Assembly (NCBI RefSeq): GCF_001439685.1
Contig: NZ_JYLH01000004.1
Coordinates: 248,001 to 312,000, forward strand
DNA length: 64,000 bases
Direction: 5' to 3'
Source: Pseudomonas libanensis
GTDB taxonomy: Bacteria > Pseudomonadota > Gammaproteobacteria > Pseudomonadales > Pseudomonadaceae
In this document: positions 36,378 to 45,288 of the stretch, one piece after another
How positions within the stretch are numbered: the first letter of the stretch is position 1
Layout: the number at the start of each line of letters is the position of its first letter
Notes under the pieces: generated by a model
Database searches by the model: none
What the model was told of the DNA's origin: nothing
What the model saw: only the letters and a program-made list of their open reading frames with translations
Position numbers and translations under genes: made by a program

Positions 36378-37007
36378 TTACTTACTAGCGGTAACTGTAG
36401 TCGGGGCCATGGCAAGTGCGCGCTTGGCTTCGATAAAGGTTTTGCTCCAGTAGCTGTCACCCAGATTATCGACCCGGACACCACCACTGCGGCGGCTGCT
36501 GGAGTGAATAAACTGGTTATCACCCAAGTAGATACCAGCGTGGCTGACACGCCCACGACCACTGGTACTAAAGAAAAGCAGATCACCCGGCTTGAGGTTG
36601 TTGCGTGCGACCAACGGTGCATCCACGTTGATCATTTCGCGCGTCGAGCGAGGCAGATTCATGCCGGCTTCTTCACGAAACAGGTAACCGATGAAGCCGC
36701 TGCAGTCGAAACCAGCTTCAGAGGTACCGCCAAAACGGTAACGTGTACCGATCAGGGACTTGCCGCGCTCAAGGATGCTGTCAGCCAGCAAAGGCAGCTG
36801 GTAAGGCTTGCTGCCGGAGAAATCGACCAGTTCCTTTTCAGTGGCCAGCTCTTCCTCATAAACAGTGGAAGACTGGGCGGCGACAAATTTTTGTTGAGTC
36901 TGCTGTTGTGGCTTCTGCTGCTCTACCACCTGCTGAGGGTGGGAGGCGCAACCAAACAACAGGGTAACGAGTGCGAGAGGCACGAGGGGTGCGAAGCGAT
37001 TTAGCAT
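36378..37007 (-). CDS. NlpC/P60-family peptidoglycan endopeptidase lipoprotein (paralogue)
   Basis: A 209-residue protein with the lipobox LLFGC (C20) and a Gln/Lys-rich linker (about 24-45). Its NlpC/P60 domain has the catalytic cysteine in GFDCSGFIGY, the histidine in RVSHAGIYLG and the third residue in QFIHSSSRRSGG. It is the longer of two tandem paralogues, 144 bp apart. A GTG six bases upstream could also start translation. Confidence 0.92.
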   Translation of the reverse strand: MLNRFAPLVPLALVTLLFGCASHPQQVVEQQKPQQQTQQKFVAAQSSTVYEEELATEKELVDFSGSKPYQLPLLADSILERGKSLIGTRYRFGGTSEAGFDCSGFIGYLFREEAGMNLPRSTREMINVDAPLVARNNLKPGDLLFFSTSGRGRVSHAGIYLGDNQFIHSSSRRSGGVRVDNLGDSYWSKTFIEAKRALAMAPTTVTASK

Positions 37008-37216
37008 GGGCACGACCGTGGCTGATGTGTAAAGAAGCCGAGACTATGCCCTCTATCACATCGATTTGCAAATTCAATCGCGATCTATGTGACTTCTGGT
37101 TTCGACCATGACATCTAAGCCGTAATTCCATTTATCGCTGCTACTGCGTGGCCTGACGGGCTCAAGCGCAGGTTTTCTGGCGCCTGAAAAGTGCCGAACC
37201 ATAGCAAATCAATCAC

Positions 37217-37921
37217 TTACCAACCCAAGGTTTCTTTCAGGAAAGGGATCGTCAATTTCCTTTGCGCCTGCAACGAGGCCTGGTCGAGCTGTTCGAGCAA
37301 ATCGAACAACGCGCTCATGCTGCGAGTGCCACGGGTAAGGATAAAGTGCCCGACTTCATCGGTCAGGTGCAGGCCGCGACGGGACGCGCGCAGTTGCAGG
37401 GCACGCAACTTGTCTTCGTCGGACAACGGGCGCATCTGGAAGATCAGCGCCAGGGTCAGGCGAGACTTGAGGTCAGCCAGCTTCACCGGCAGCTCACGCG
37501 GTGAAGTCGATGCGGCGATCAGCAGGCGGCGGCCGCTGTCGCGCAGGCGGTTGAACAGATGAAACAGCGCTTCTTCCCATTCCGCTTTGCCGGCCACTGC
37601 CTGCAAGTCGTCGAGACACACCAGCTCGTACTGCTCAAGGTTGTCGAAGATGCCGATACCGCGATCCATCAACTCGGCCAGGGGCAGGTACACCGCCGGC
37701 TCCCCCATCTGCTCGAAACGCAGGCATGCGGCCTGCAGCAGGTGGGTACGCCCCACGCCATGCTTGCCCCACAGGTAGATCAGGCTTTCAGTCCACCCGG
37801 CGTCGGCTTCGCAGAGCCGCTCGACATAGCCGAGTGCAGCGGCATTGGCGCCTGGGTAGTAGTTGATAAAGGTAGCGTCATCACGCAGACGCACACCTAG
37901 GGGCAGCTGAATCGGTTTCAT
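37217..37921 (-). CDS. hda: DnaA regulatory inactivator Hda
   Basis: A DnaA-like AAA+ protein that, with the beta clamp, stimulates ATP hydrolysis by DnaA after initiation. The 234-residue protein begins MKPIQLPLGVRLRD, which contains the clamp-binding QLPL. The nucleotide site is LWGKHGVGRTHLLQA, with arginine where a P-loop lysine is usual, as in other Hda proteins. The Walker B-like segment is ELVCLDDLQAVAG. Confidence 0.95.
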   Translation of the reverse strand: MKPIQLPLGVRLRDDATFINYYPGANAAALGYVERLCEADAGWTESLIYLWGKHGVGRTHLLQAACLRFEQMGEPAVYLPLAELMDRGIGIFDNLEQYELVCLDDLQAVAGKAEWEEALFHLFNRLRDSGRRLLIAASTSPRELPVKLADLKSRLTLALIFQMRPLSDEDKLRALQLRASRRGLHLTDEVGHFILTRGTRSMSALFDLLEQLDQASLQAQRKLTIPFLKETLGW

Positions 37922-38089
37922 GCTGACTGAACGGCTCCCATCGAACCGTTAGTGGCCTCTATGTAAAGTTTGCAAAGTTTATACCCGTGACGCCGGGCGC
38001 ACAATGCAGCAGACCACAAGCAAAATCAAAGGTTTGCGTTAACCTGGCGAATTTACGCGAATTGTTTGACGCACCCGCCGCCATAAATG

Positions 38090-38115
38090 ACAAACCCGGC
38101 CTGAGCCGGGTTTGT
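38090..38115 (-). terminator. Hairpin after the AI-2E-family gene
   Basis: ACAAACCCGGC and GCCGGGTTTGT form an 11-bp perfect stem around a CTGA loop, 11 bp past the stop. On the minus strand it is followed by only a short T-rich patch (CATTT), so termination may be partial. Confidence 0.65.
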
Positions 38116-38125
38116 GACATCACGA

Positions 38126-39199
38126 TTACAAATCAGGCTCATCAATGCCTGTATACACGTCCGAATCCTTATACAAGTCGTGTACATGCCGTACCAGCAC
38201 CATGATCACCGCCGCCACCGGCAGCGCGAGCAGGATGCCGGTAAAGCCGAACAACTCGCCACCGGCCAGGATCGCAAAGATCACCGCCACCGGGTGCAGG
38301 CCAATCCGATCGCCCACCAGCAGCGGCGTCAGCACCATGCCTTCCAACGCCTGGCCGACCATGAATACCGCGACAATCCCCAGCATCGGGTAAAGGTCGC
38401 CGCCAAACTGGAACAAGCCCGCCACCAGCGCCGCACCGATACCAATCACAAAGCCCATGTACGGCACGATAGCCGCCAGGCCCGCGATCAGGCCGATCAA
38501 CAGCCCCAGCTCCAGGCCGATCGCCATCAGACCGGCAGCGTAGATAACCCCCAAGGCCAGCATCACCAGCAATTGGCCGCGCACAAATGCACCGAGCACC
38601 TCATGGCATTCTCCTGCCAGCGAGACGATGCGTTCTTCGCGGTCGCGGGGCAGCAGGCTGCGGATCTTGGCCATCATGATGTCCCAGTCCCGCAGCAGGT
38701 AGAACGCCACCACCGGGATCAGCACCAGGTTGGTCAACCAGCCGATCAGCGCCAGGCTTGAAGCGGTCGCCTGGCTGAGCACCACACTGACGATGTCGGT
38801 GGTCTTGTCCATGTGCTCGCTGATGGCCGCCTTGACCTTGTCGAACTTCCAGAAACCATCCGCCAGCCCAAACTTGGACTGCGCCCACGGCATTGCCGTG
38901 TGCTGCAACCAGTCGAGCATCTGCGGCGCCAGTTCATAGAGACGAAACAGTTGCTTGGCCAACATCGGCACCAGTATCAACACCAGCGCCGTGATAATCA
39001 GCGTGAACAGCGCAAATACCGTAACCACACCCCAAGTGCGCGACATACCGGCTTTTTCCAGGCGATCCACCACAGGATCGAACAGATACGCGAGCAGCAG
39101 CGCCACCAGAAACGGCGTCAGGATCGAATGCAGCAAGAACACAAAACCGCACAGCAGAACAATCCCGCCAAGCCACACCCAACGACGCGTATCCGCCAT
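38126..39199 (-). CDS. AI-2E/PerM-family permease
   Basis: A 357-residue inner-membrane protein with about eight helices. Conserved patterns include DPVVDRLEKAGMSRTWGVV near residue 42, NLVLIPVVAFYLLRDWD near 155, and PYMGFVIGIGAAL near 240. Members include TqsA and sodium/proton antiporters; the substrate is unknown here. The ATG at 39199 is preferred because GGAG stands six bases upstream; an ATG at 39211 is also in frame. It follows the DUF2066 gene. Confidence 0.87.
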   Translation of the reverse strand: MADTRRWVWLGGIVLLCGFVFLLHSILTPFLVALLLAYLFDPVVDRLEKAGMSRTWGVVTVFALFTLIITALVLILVPMLAKQLFRLYELAPQMLDWLQHTAMPWAQSKFGLADGFWKFDKVKAAISEHMDKTTDIVSVVLSQATASSLALIGWLTNLVLIPVVAFYLLRDWDIMMAKIRSLLPRDREERIVSLAGECHEVLGAFVRGQLLVMLALGVIYAAGLMAIGLELGLLIGLIAGLAAIVPYMGFVIGIGAALVAGLFQFGGDLYPMLGIVAVFMVGQALEGMVLTPLLVGDRIGLHPVAVIFAILAGGELFGFTGILLALPVAAVIMVLVRHVHDLYKDSDVYTGIDEPDL

Positions 39200-39258
39200 A
39201 AACCACTCCATCTGTTATCTATCTACGCCCTCCTTCTATATAGAAGGAGGAACATCAT

Positions 39259-40299
39259 TTACCAACGAAAACGCAGTTGCGCCTGGGGCTCAGGTGCAGC
39301 CGCCGGTTGCGTGGCATCCACCACCGGTTGTTGAACCGGGACTTCACCTGCGGGAATTTCCTGCAACTTGGCCAGGCTCAACTGGGTACGCAGTTGCTCG
39401 GCGCTGCCATTGACGCGATACACAATGCGATTGCCGTCCACTAATTGCGGCTGACCACCAAAGGGCTCCAGCAGGCGACCCAGGGCGGCGTAGCGCTCCA
39501 GGTTCATGCCTTGCACTTCAAGCAGCTGCTCGCTGCTCACCCCCGGCTTGACCGCAAAGCGTGGCGCCAGCGTTTGGCTGACCGCCAGCAATACAGCATC
39601 CGCCAGTGCGGCAGTATCAGCGCCCTGGGCAGTGCCCTGCTCGGCCTTGTCGCCCAGCCACAGGCGCCATTTGGCCTGCCACTGGCTACCTTCCTGGCGC
39701 GCATGCACCGCCAGCAACGCGTCGGCACCGTAACGCTCGGAGGCTGCACGCAAAGGCGTGGCGTCCGGGCTTTCAAGATTCGGCGCGGTGCCAACCACCT
39801 GTTCATCCAGGTCTCCCAGTGGCAAGCGCAGCGGCAAACCCCGGTGTTGCGCAGCTCGGCGCAGGGTCTGGGCAACGGCCTGGCCATCGCCGACCAGGCT
39901 GCTGCCTTCGGTTGAGTCGTTCAGCCACCAACCCAGGATCGACGGCCGGTTGCTGCCCCAGATCGACAGGCCCGCATCCCGCAAGGCGCGGTCGGTGCTG
40001 ACCGGGTCGAAGTCCACTTGCAGGCTTTCCGGCGGGCCGGCGTCGTAGCCGTACTGACTGATGATTTGTTGCGGGTCCTTGCGGATCGCCGCCAGCCCAG
40101 GGCCGTCGGCGGCCTTGGCGTCGCCGGTCAGGCGGATCACCAGAGTCTGCACGGCACGCTGGGTGGCCTGGTCGCGCTCTTGGGGCGACTGGCTGCTGAC
40201 GGGCTCGAGTACTTGATAGAGGCCATTGAGGGTTTCGGCATGGCTCGCCAGGCTGACCAACGACAAGCAGCCTACAAAGAAGAATTTACACAGACGCAT
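39259..40299 (-). CDS. DUF2066-domain periplasmic protein
   Basis: A 346-residue protein with a signal peptide (about 1-21, ends LASHAE). The DUF2066 domain spans about 25-290: RDQATQRAVQTLVIRLTGD, YGYDAGPPESLQVDFDP, SIWGSNRPSILGWWLND. The C-terminal tail is rich in Pro/Gln/Ala. The function is unknown. It occupies its usual pseudomonad place, divergent from purM. Confidence 0.9.
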   Translation of the reverse strand: MRLCKFFFVGCLSLVSLASHAETLNGLYQVLEPVSSQSPQERDQATQRAVQTLVIRLTGDAKAADGPGLAAIRKDPQQIISQYGYDAGPPESLQVDFDPVSTDRALRDAGLSIWGSNRPSILGWWLNDSTEGSSLVGDGQAVAQTLRRAAQHRGLPLRLPLGDLDEQVVGTAPNLESPDATPLRAASERYGADALLAVHARQEGSQWQAKWRLWLGDKAEQGTAQGADTAALADAVLLAVSQTLAPRFAVKPGVSSEQLLEVQGMNLERYAALGRLLEPFGGQPQLVDGNRIVYRVNGSAEQLRTQLSLAKLQEIPAGEVPVQQPVVDATQPAAAPEPQAQLRFRW

Positions 40300-40651
40300 G
40301 GAAGATTCCCGAACGACAAATTAGCGGCTGGAACAGACCGTGTGAAACCGGTTTAGCCAGGCTGTGACCACGCCAGCCAGCAAAACATTCACAGGGCCTC
40401 GATAAGTTTTGGTGCTGTCATAACGATTGCAGATCCAAGGCTATACCTTAACAGCCACCCGGGCAGAGCCGATCAGGATTTTTTCAGCGGTTTTCTACCT
40501 ATATGGTCCTGCCCGTCGGCCCGAGGATGGCCGCTGCCCCTCAAGCCTGATAAAATCGCGCGCCTTCGCAGACCGTCAACGGCTGGGCCTTTTACCAAAA
40601 GCGCCTGCCCGCTCGGTCGTTACCCAGAAATCCCCCCTAAAGGCCTGGATC
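40300..40651. other. 352-bp divergent promoter region between DUF2066 and purM
   Basis: No gene. A TAAAAT hexamer at about 40549-40554, roughly 100 bp before purM, is a plausible -10 element, but I see no good -35 partner. No purine-repressor operator or riboswitch motif was recognised. Confidence 0.4.
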
Positions 40652-41710
40652 ATGAGCAAGCAACCCTCCCTGAGCTACAAGGACGCCGGTGTAGACATCG
40701 ACGCCGGTGAAGCATTGGTCGAACGCATCAAGAGCGTCGCCAAGCGCACTGCGCGCCCCGAAGTCATGGGCGGCCTGGGCGGTTTTGGCGCCCTCTGCGA
40801 AATCCCGGCCGGCTACAAGCAGCCTGTACTGGTGTCCGGCACCGACGGCGTGGGCACCAAGTTGCGCCTGGCGCTGAACCTGAACAAGCACGACAGCATC
40901 GGCATCGACCTGGTTGCCATGTGCGTCAACGACCTGGTGGTGTGCGGTGCCGAGCCGTTGTTCTTCCTCGACTACTACGCCACCGGCAAGCTCAATGTCG
41001 AGACCGCGACCCAGGTCGTGACCGGCATCGGCGCCGGCTGCGAACTGTCGGGTTGTTCCCTGGTCGGCGGCGAAACCGCTGAAATGCCAGGCATGTACGA
41101 AGGCGAAGACTACGACCTGGCCGGCTTCTGCGTCGGCGTAGTGGAAAAGGCCGAGATCATCGACGGCTCCAAGGTGGCGGCCGGCGACGCCCTGCTCGCC
41201 CTGCCATCGTCCGGCCCGCACTCCAACGGCTATTCGCTGATCCGCAAGATCATCGAAGTGTCCGGCGCCGACATCGAGAACATCCAGCTCGAGGGCAAGC
41301 CACTGACTGACCTGCTGATGGCGCCGACCCGCATCTACGTCAAGCCGCTGCTCAAGCTGATCAAGGACACTGGCGCAGTCAAGGCCATGGCCCACATCAC
41401 TGGCGGCGGCCTGCTGGACAACATCCCGCGCGTATTGCCAAAAGGTGCCCAGGCGATTGTCGACGTGGCCAGCTGGCAGCGTCCGGCAGTCTTCGATTGG
41501 CTGCAGGAGAAAGGCAACGTCAACGAAACCGAGATGCACCGCGTGCTGAACTGCGGCGTGGGCATGGTCATCTGCGTGGCGCAAGAGCACGTCGAAACCG
41601 CGCTGAACCTGTTGCGTGAAGCCGGCGAGCAACCTTGGGTCATCGGCCAGATCGCCACTGCCGCCGAAGGCGCAGCCCAGGTTGAACTGAAGAACCTCAA
41701 GGCTCACTGA
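40652..41710 (+). CDS. purM: Phosphoribosylformylglycinamidine cyclo-ligase
   Basis: Makes aminoimidazole ribonucleotide in purine synthesis. The 352-residue protein starts [20 protein letters not shown] and shows [14 protein letters not shown] near residue 63, [11 protein letters not shown] near 143, and [17 protein letters not shown] near 248. The frame is open upstream but lacks homology there. The TGA stop shares a base with the purN ATG (TGATG). Confidence 0.97.
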   Translation: MSKQPSLSYKDAGVDIDAGEALVERIKSVAKRTARPEVMGGLGGFGALCEIPAGYKQPVLVSGTDGVGTKLRLALNLNKHDSIGIDLVAMCVNDLVVCGAEPLFFLDYYATGKLNVETATQVVTGIGAGCELSGCSLVGGETAEMPGMYEGEDYDLAGFCVGVVEKAEIIDGSKVAAGDALLALPSSGPHSNGYSLIRKIIEVSGADIENIQLEGKPLTDLLMAPTRIYVKPLLKLIKDTGAVKAMAHITGGGLLDNIPRVLPKGAQAIVDVASWQRPAVFDWLQEKGNVNETEMHRVLNCGVGMVICVAQEHVETALNLLREAGEQPWVIGQIATAAEGAAQVELKNLKAH

Positions 41711-42360
41711 TGCCTTCGACCTGTGATGTCGTGGTGCTGCTTTCCGGCACCGGCAGTAACTTGCAGGCCCTGATCGACAGCACGCGCACCGGCGACAGCC
41801 CGGTGCGCATCGCTGCGGTGATTTCCAACCGCAGCGACGCCTACGGCTTGCAACGCGCCAGGGACGCGGGTATCGACACCCGCTCCCTGGATCACAAGGC
41901 GTTCGATGGTCGCGAAGCCTTCGACCGCGCCTTGATCGAACTGATTGACGACTTTGAGCCCAAACTGGTGGTGCTGGCCGGTTTCATGCGCATCCTCAGC
42001 GCTGATTTCGTGCGGCATTACGAAGGACGCCTGCTCAATATCCACCCTTCCCTGCTGCCCAAGTACAAAGGCATGCACACCCACCAGCGCGCCCTTGAGG
42101 CTGGCGACAGCGAGCATGGCTGCAGCGTGCACTTTGTCACCGAGGAACTCGATGGCGGGCCTCTGGTCGTACAGGCAGTGGTTCCGGTAGAGTCAGGCGA
42201 CTCAGCGCAGACGCTTGCGCAACGGGTTCATACCCAGGAACACAGGATTTACCCGCTGGCTGTTCGCTGGTTTGCCGAGGGGCGGTTGATTCTCGGTGAC
42301 CAAGGTGCATTATTGGACGGTCAGTTACTCGCGGCCAGCGGCCACTTGATTCGAACCTAG
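41710..42360 (+). CDS. purN: Phosphoribosylglycinamide formyltransferase
   Basis: Formylates glycinamide ribonucleotide with 10-formyltetrahydrofolate. The 216-residue protein has VLLSGTGSNLQALID at the N-terminus, LAGFMRILSADFV near residue 92, the active-site block NIHPSLLPKYKGMHTHQRAL and VHFVTEELDGGPLVVQ. It is coupled to purM by the 1-bp stop/start overlap. Confidence 0.97.
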   Translation: MPSTCDVVVLLSGTGSNLQALIDSTRTGDSPVRIAAVISNRSDAYGLQRARDAGIDTRSLDHKAFDGREAFDRALIELIDDFEPKLVVLAGFMRILSADFVRHYEGRLLNIHPSLLPKYKGMHTHQRALEAGDSEHGCSVHFVTEELDGGPLVVQAVVPVESGDSAQTLAQRVHTQEHRIYPLAVRWFAEGRLILGDQGALLDGQLLAASGHLIRT

Positions 42361-42368
42361 GAGATTTT

Positions 42369-43082
42369 ATGCGTCGCGCCCTGCTCTTCGCTTTTGCGCT
42401 GTTCGCTTTGCCTGCCGTACAAGCGGCAGACCTTCACCCGTTCTCCGTCAGCTACACCGCCGACTGGAAACAGCTGCCCATGAGTGGTTCGGCTGAACGC
42501 AGCCTGGTCAAGAATGGCGACGGCACCTGGACCTTGAACTTCAAGGCCTCGATGATGATTGCCAGCCTGACCGAAACCAGCGTGATCCTGTTCGACAAGG
42601 ACACCCTGCAGCCCAAGAGCTACAGCTTCGAGCGTGGCGGGCTGGGCAAGGCGAAGAAGGTCAATCTGGACTTCGACCAGAGCGCCAAGAAAGTCACCGG
42701 CTTTGAAAACAAAGACCCGGTCAATGTCACCCTTGAAAGTGGCATGCTCGACAAGTCCACCTACCAGCTCGCCCTGCAGCGCGACGTGGCTGCCGGCAAG
42801 AAAAGCATGAGCTACCGTGTGGTTGAAGGCACTGATACCGACACCTACGACTTCCGCGTGATTGGCCCGGAAAAAGTCCAGACCAAGGTAGGCTCGATCA
42901 ATGCGATCAAGGTCGAGCGCGTGCGTGACCCGTCGCAGAGCAAGCGCATTACCCAGATGTGGTTTGCCAAGGACCAGGGCGGCATCCTGGTAGCCCTGCG
43001 TCAGGTTGAGACGGATGGCAAGGAATACAACATCATGCTGCAGGATGGCACTGTTGATGGCCAGGCCGTCAAGGGCAGCTGA
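42369..43082 (+). CDS. DUF3108-domain periplasmic protein
   Basis: A 237-residue protein with a signal peptide (about 1-19, ends AVQAAD) and a beta-rich DUF3108 domain (PFSVSYTADWKQLPMSGSAERSL, QMWFAKDQGGILVALRQVE). The function is unknown. It lies eight bases after purN with AGGAG before the ATG, so it is probably in the purMN transcript, which ends at the terminator at 43105. Confidence 0.9.
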   Translation: MRRALLFAFALFALPAVQAADLHPFSVSYTADWKQLPMSGSAERSLVKNGDGTWTLNFKASMMIASLTETSVILFDKDTLQPKSYSFERGGLGKAKKVNLDFDQSAKKVTGFENKDPVNVTLESGMLDKSTYQLALQRDVAAGKKSMSYRVVEGTDTDTYDFRVIGPEKVQTKVGSINAIKVERVRDPSQSKRITQMWFAKDQGGILVALRQVETDGKEYNIMLQDGTVDGQAVKGS

Positions 43083-43104
43083 TTGCGCTGATGAGTTGCA
43101 CGAG

Positions 43105-43131
43105 AGCCTCGCTGATGCGGGGCTTTTTTTT
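43105..43131 (+). terminator. Rho-independent terminator of purM-purN-DUF3108
   Basis: AGCCTCGC and GCGGGGCT pair around TGAT, followed by seven or eight Ts, 22 bp after the DUF3108 stop. Confidence 0.9.
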
Positions 43132-43160
43132 GCCTGGAATTTTTAAGAGAGGCGACTATC

Positions 43161-43236
43161 GCTATCGCAGGCAAGCCAGCTCCCACATTGGAATGCATTT
43201 CAAGGTGGGAGCTGGCTTGCCTGCGATAGCGGTGCC
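43161..43236. repeat. REPIN (CTGG class)
   Basis: GCTATCGCAGGCAAGCCAGC at 43161-43180, continuing TCCCACA, is mirrored by GTGGGAGCTGGCTTGCCTGC ending at 43233, with a short spacer. Confidence 0.9.
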
Positions 43237-43371
43237 GAGGTCACCCAGGCGACCTGAACATGAAACTTTTGTCATAAAACCCATGCAGCAGCGGCGCAAT
43301 GTCTTGGTTTACGCGGCCTGCATGATTGTTGCGCCTCCTGCAATGAATTGTTGCATGCAAAAACCGTTTAC

Positions 43372-43383
43372 TTAGCAAGCTAA
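43372..43383. promoter_or_regulatory. Perfect SlyA-type box
   Basis: TTAGCAAGCTAA is identical to the published optimal enterobacterial SlyA site. It lies 64 bp upstream of the small gene at 43447, in its promoter region. Whether a Pseudomonas SlyA/MarR protein uses it is inference. Confidence 0.5.
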
Positions 43384-43446
43384 CAAAACATATAACAAAG
43401 GCCTGCGACGACTTGCCGCAGATCAACCAGAGATTGGAGCAAGCAG

Positions 43447-43635
43447 ATGACTGTAAAAGTAACTGAACGCGACGATGCACATATGTCCCACGAAGCATTG
43501 GGCCATGGGATTCACATCTGGGATGTACACCAACAAGATTTGCTGGTCGGCATGTTTCACAACGAGAGCGATGCTCATAATTATAAAAACGAGCTTGAAA
43601 CTCTCGAACTGCAACGCCAGGCACAAAGCTCCTGA
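43447..43635 (+). CDS. Conserved 62-residue protein of unknown function
   Basis: A small acidic, soluble protein, MTVKVTERDDAHMSHEALGH..., with several histidines (H12, H15, H20, H23, H28) and a C-terminal helix (YKNELETLELQRQAQ). GGAG stands about eight bases before the ATG, a SlyA-type box lies upstream, and a terminator lies downstream, so it is a free-standing transcription unit. I recall similar proteins only in pseudomonads. The histidine content could suggest metal binding; this is a guess. Confidence 0.75.
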   Translation: MTVKVTERDDAHMSHEALGHGIHIWDVHQQDLLVGMFHNESDAHNYKNELETLELQRQAQSS

Positions 43636-43688
43636 AACCCTGAGATCCAGCAGCCACCCAGCCCCACGCAGCTGGAGTGCCTGCAAAC

Positions 43689-43718
43689 AAAAACCCCGCC
43701 TTTTCGAGCGGGGTTTTT
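43689..43718. terminator. Bidirectional rho-independent terminator
   Basis: AAAAACCCCGC and GCGGGGTTTTT form an 11-bp stem with an eight-base loop between the convergent small gene and DUF2058 gene. Confidence 0.92.
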
Positions 43719-43731
43719 CATATCTAAAGGC

Positions 43732-44277
43732 TTACCACATCAGGTCATCCGGAATCTGGTAGGCGGCGTACGGATCATCCTCATCCGGCACCTGGCTCTC
43801 GGTGAGGAGGTTGAGCTGCACGATACGCTCAGGCGCCCGCTCCTGGATCTTCAGCGCCGCTTCCCGTGGGATCACCTCATAGCCGCCACCGTGGTGCACG
43901 ATGGCCAGGGAGCCGTTGCTCAGCTTGTTGCGCATCAGTGTGTTGACCGACAGGCGCTTGACCTTCTTGTCATCCACGAAGTTGTAATAGTCCTCAGTGG
44001 TCAGCTTGGGCAGGCGCGAGGTCTCGATCAGTTGCTTGACCTGTGCAGTACGGGCCTTGGCCTCGGCTTTTTCCTGTTGCTGACGGTTCAGCTCCTGGTC
44101 ACGCTTGACCTTCTCGGCGTGGGCCTCGGCGGCCAGGCGTGCCTGGGTGTCATCGACTTCGGCCTGGCCCTTGTGGACCAGGCGCTGCTGCTTCTGTTTC
44201 TCTTTGCCGACCTGCTTGGCCTGCTTTTGGTTGACCAGACCTGCTTTGAGCAACTGGTCGCGAAGGGAAAGGCTCAT
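43732..44277 (-). CDS. DUF2058 (YaiL-like) protein
   Basis: A 181-residue highly charged protein. The N-terminal half is a Lys/Gln/Glu-rich coiled coil (LLKAGLVNQKQAKQVGKEKQKQQ, about 9-85). The C-terminal half has the conserved YYNFVDDKKVKRLSVN and LAIVHHGGGYEVIPREAA segments. It is annotated in some species as a nucleic-acid-associated protein; the biochemical role is unknown. It lies downstream of mazG on the same strand, with a 25-bp gap. Confidence 0.87.
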   Translation of the reverse strand: MSLSLRDQLLKAGLVNQKQAKQVGKEKQKQQRLVHKGQAEVDDTQARLAAEAHAEKVKRDQELNRQQQEKAEAKARTAQVKQLIETSRLPKLTTEDYYNFVDDKKVKRLSVNTLMRNKLSNGSLAIVHHGGGYEVIPREAALKIQERAPERIVQLNLLTESQVPDEDDPYAAYQIPDDLMW

Positions 44278-44302
44278 GGTGCTTACTCACTTAGGCAACT
44301 GC

Positions 44303-45136
44303 TCAACCGCAGCTGGACACATTCTTTTCCTGGCGTTTTGCTTCGCCCCACAGGGCGTCCAACGCTTCGAGGGTGCAATCTTCTATGGGTTGGTGCGTAT
44401 CGCGCAATGCCTGTTCGATAAAACGGAAACGTCGCTCGAACTTGGCATTGGCGCCGCGCAACGCAGTTTCCGGGTCGACCTTGAGGTGACGGGCCAGGTT
44501 AACCGCGGCAAACAGCAGGTCACCGACTTCATCGACAATGGCCTGCGGATCATTATCAGCCATGGCTTGCAGCACTTCGTCCAACTCTTCGCGCACGTTA
44601 TCCACCACCGGCAAGGCGTCCGGCCAGTCGAAACCGACCTGGCTGGCGCGTTTTTGCAACTTGGCAGCACGGGACAAGGATGGCAAGGCGGTTGGCACAT
44701 CATCGAGCAGGGAAAGCTGCTCCGGAGCGTCGGATTTTTCCGCGCGTTCCTCGGCCTTGATCTGCTCCCAGCGTTCCTTGACCTGCTCTTCGCTCAATTG
44801 CGCAATATCCAGCGGCGCATACAGGTCGCCGGTTGGGAACACGTGAGGATGGCGCCGGATCAGCTTGCGCGTGATGCTGTCGATCACCCCGGCAAATTCG
44901 AAGCGCCCTTCTTCACGCGCCAACTGGCTGTAATACACCACCTGGAACAGCAGGTCGCCCAGCTCACCTTGCAGATGATCGAAGTCGCCGCGTTCGATGG
45001 CGTCAGCCACTTCGTAGGCTTCTTCCAGGGTGTGCGGCACGATGGTGGCGTAGGTTTGCTTGATGTCCCACGGGCAGCCGTATTGCGGGTCCCGCAGGCG
45101 GTTCATCAGGTGCAGCAGGTCATCTAGTGAATACAT
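44303..45136 (-). CDS. mazG: Nucleoside triphosphate pyrophosphohydrolase MazG
   Basis: Hydrolyses NTPs to NMP and pyrophosphate, and in E. coli moderates (p)ppGpp effects. The 277-residue protein has two MazG domains. The N-terminal one has CPWD and EEAYEVADAIERGD..GELGDLLFQ. The C-terminal one has EELDEVLQAMADND..VDEVGDLLFAAVN. Both retain the acidic metal ligands. GGAAAGAG precedes the ATG. It lies next to relA, as in other pseudomonads. Confidence 0.95.
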   Translation of the reverse strand: MYSLDDLLHLMNRLRDPQYGCPWDIKQTYATIVPHTLEEAYEVADAIERGDFDHLQGELGDLLFQVVYYSQLAREEGRFEFAGVIDSITRKLIRRHPHVFPTGDLYAPLDIAQLSEEQVKERWEQIKAEERAEKSDAPEQLSLLDDVPTALPSLSRAAKLQKRASQVGFDWPDALPVVDNVREELDEVLQAMADNDPQAIVDEVGDLLFAAVNLARHLKVDPETALRGANAKFERRFRFIEQALRDTHQPIEDCTLEALDALWGEAKRQEKNVSSCG

Positions 45137-45161
45137 CGATCTCTTTCCGCTGAATATCTAA

Positions 45162-45248
45162 TGTGGGAGCTGGCTTGCCTGCGATGCGGGCGACTCAGTG
45201 CTTCAGTTAAACCGAGGCGATGCTATCGCAGGCAAGCCAGCTCCCACA
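45162..45248. repeat. REPIN (CTGG class)
   Basis: TGTGGGAGCTGGCTTGCCTG at 45162-45181 and the inverse, ending in CCAGCTCCCACA at 45248. It lies between relA and mazG, which are on the same strand, so the two genes may be transcribed separately. Confidence 0.9.
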
Positions 45249-45288
45249 GAAAATAGCTCCACATGTCGGTCAGCTATCATCCAGCTCA

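Noticed and set aside
40427-40651. N-terminal extension of purM
   Set aside because: Open in frame but unlike any PurM N-terminus; it overlaps the presumed promoter region.
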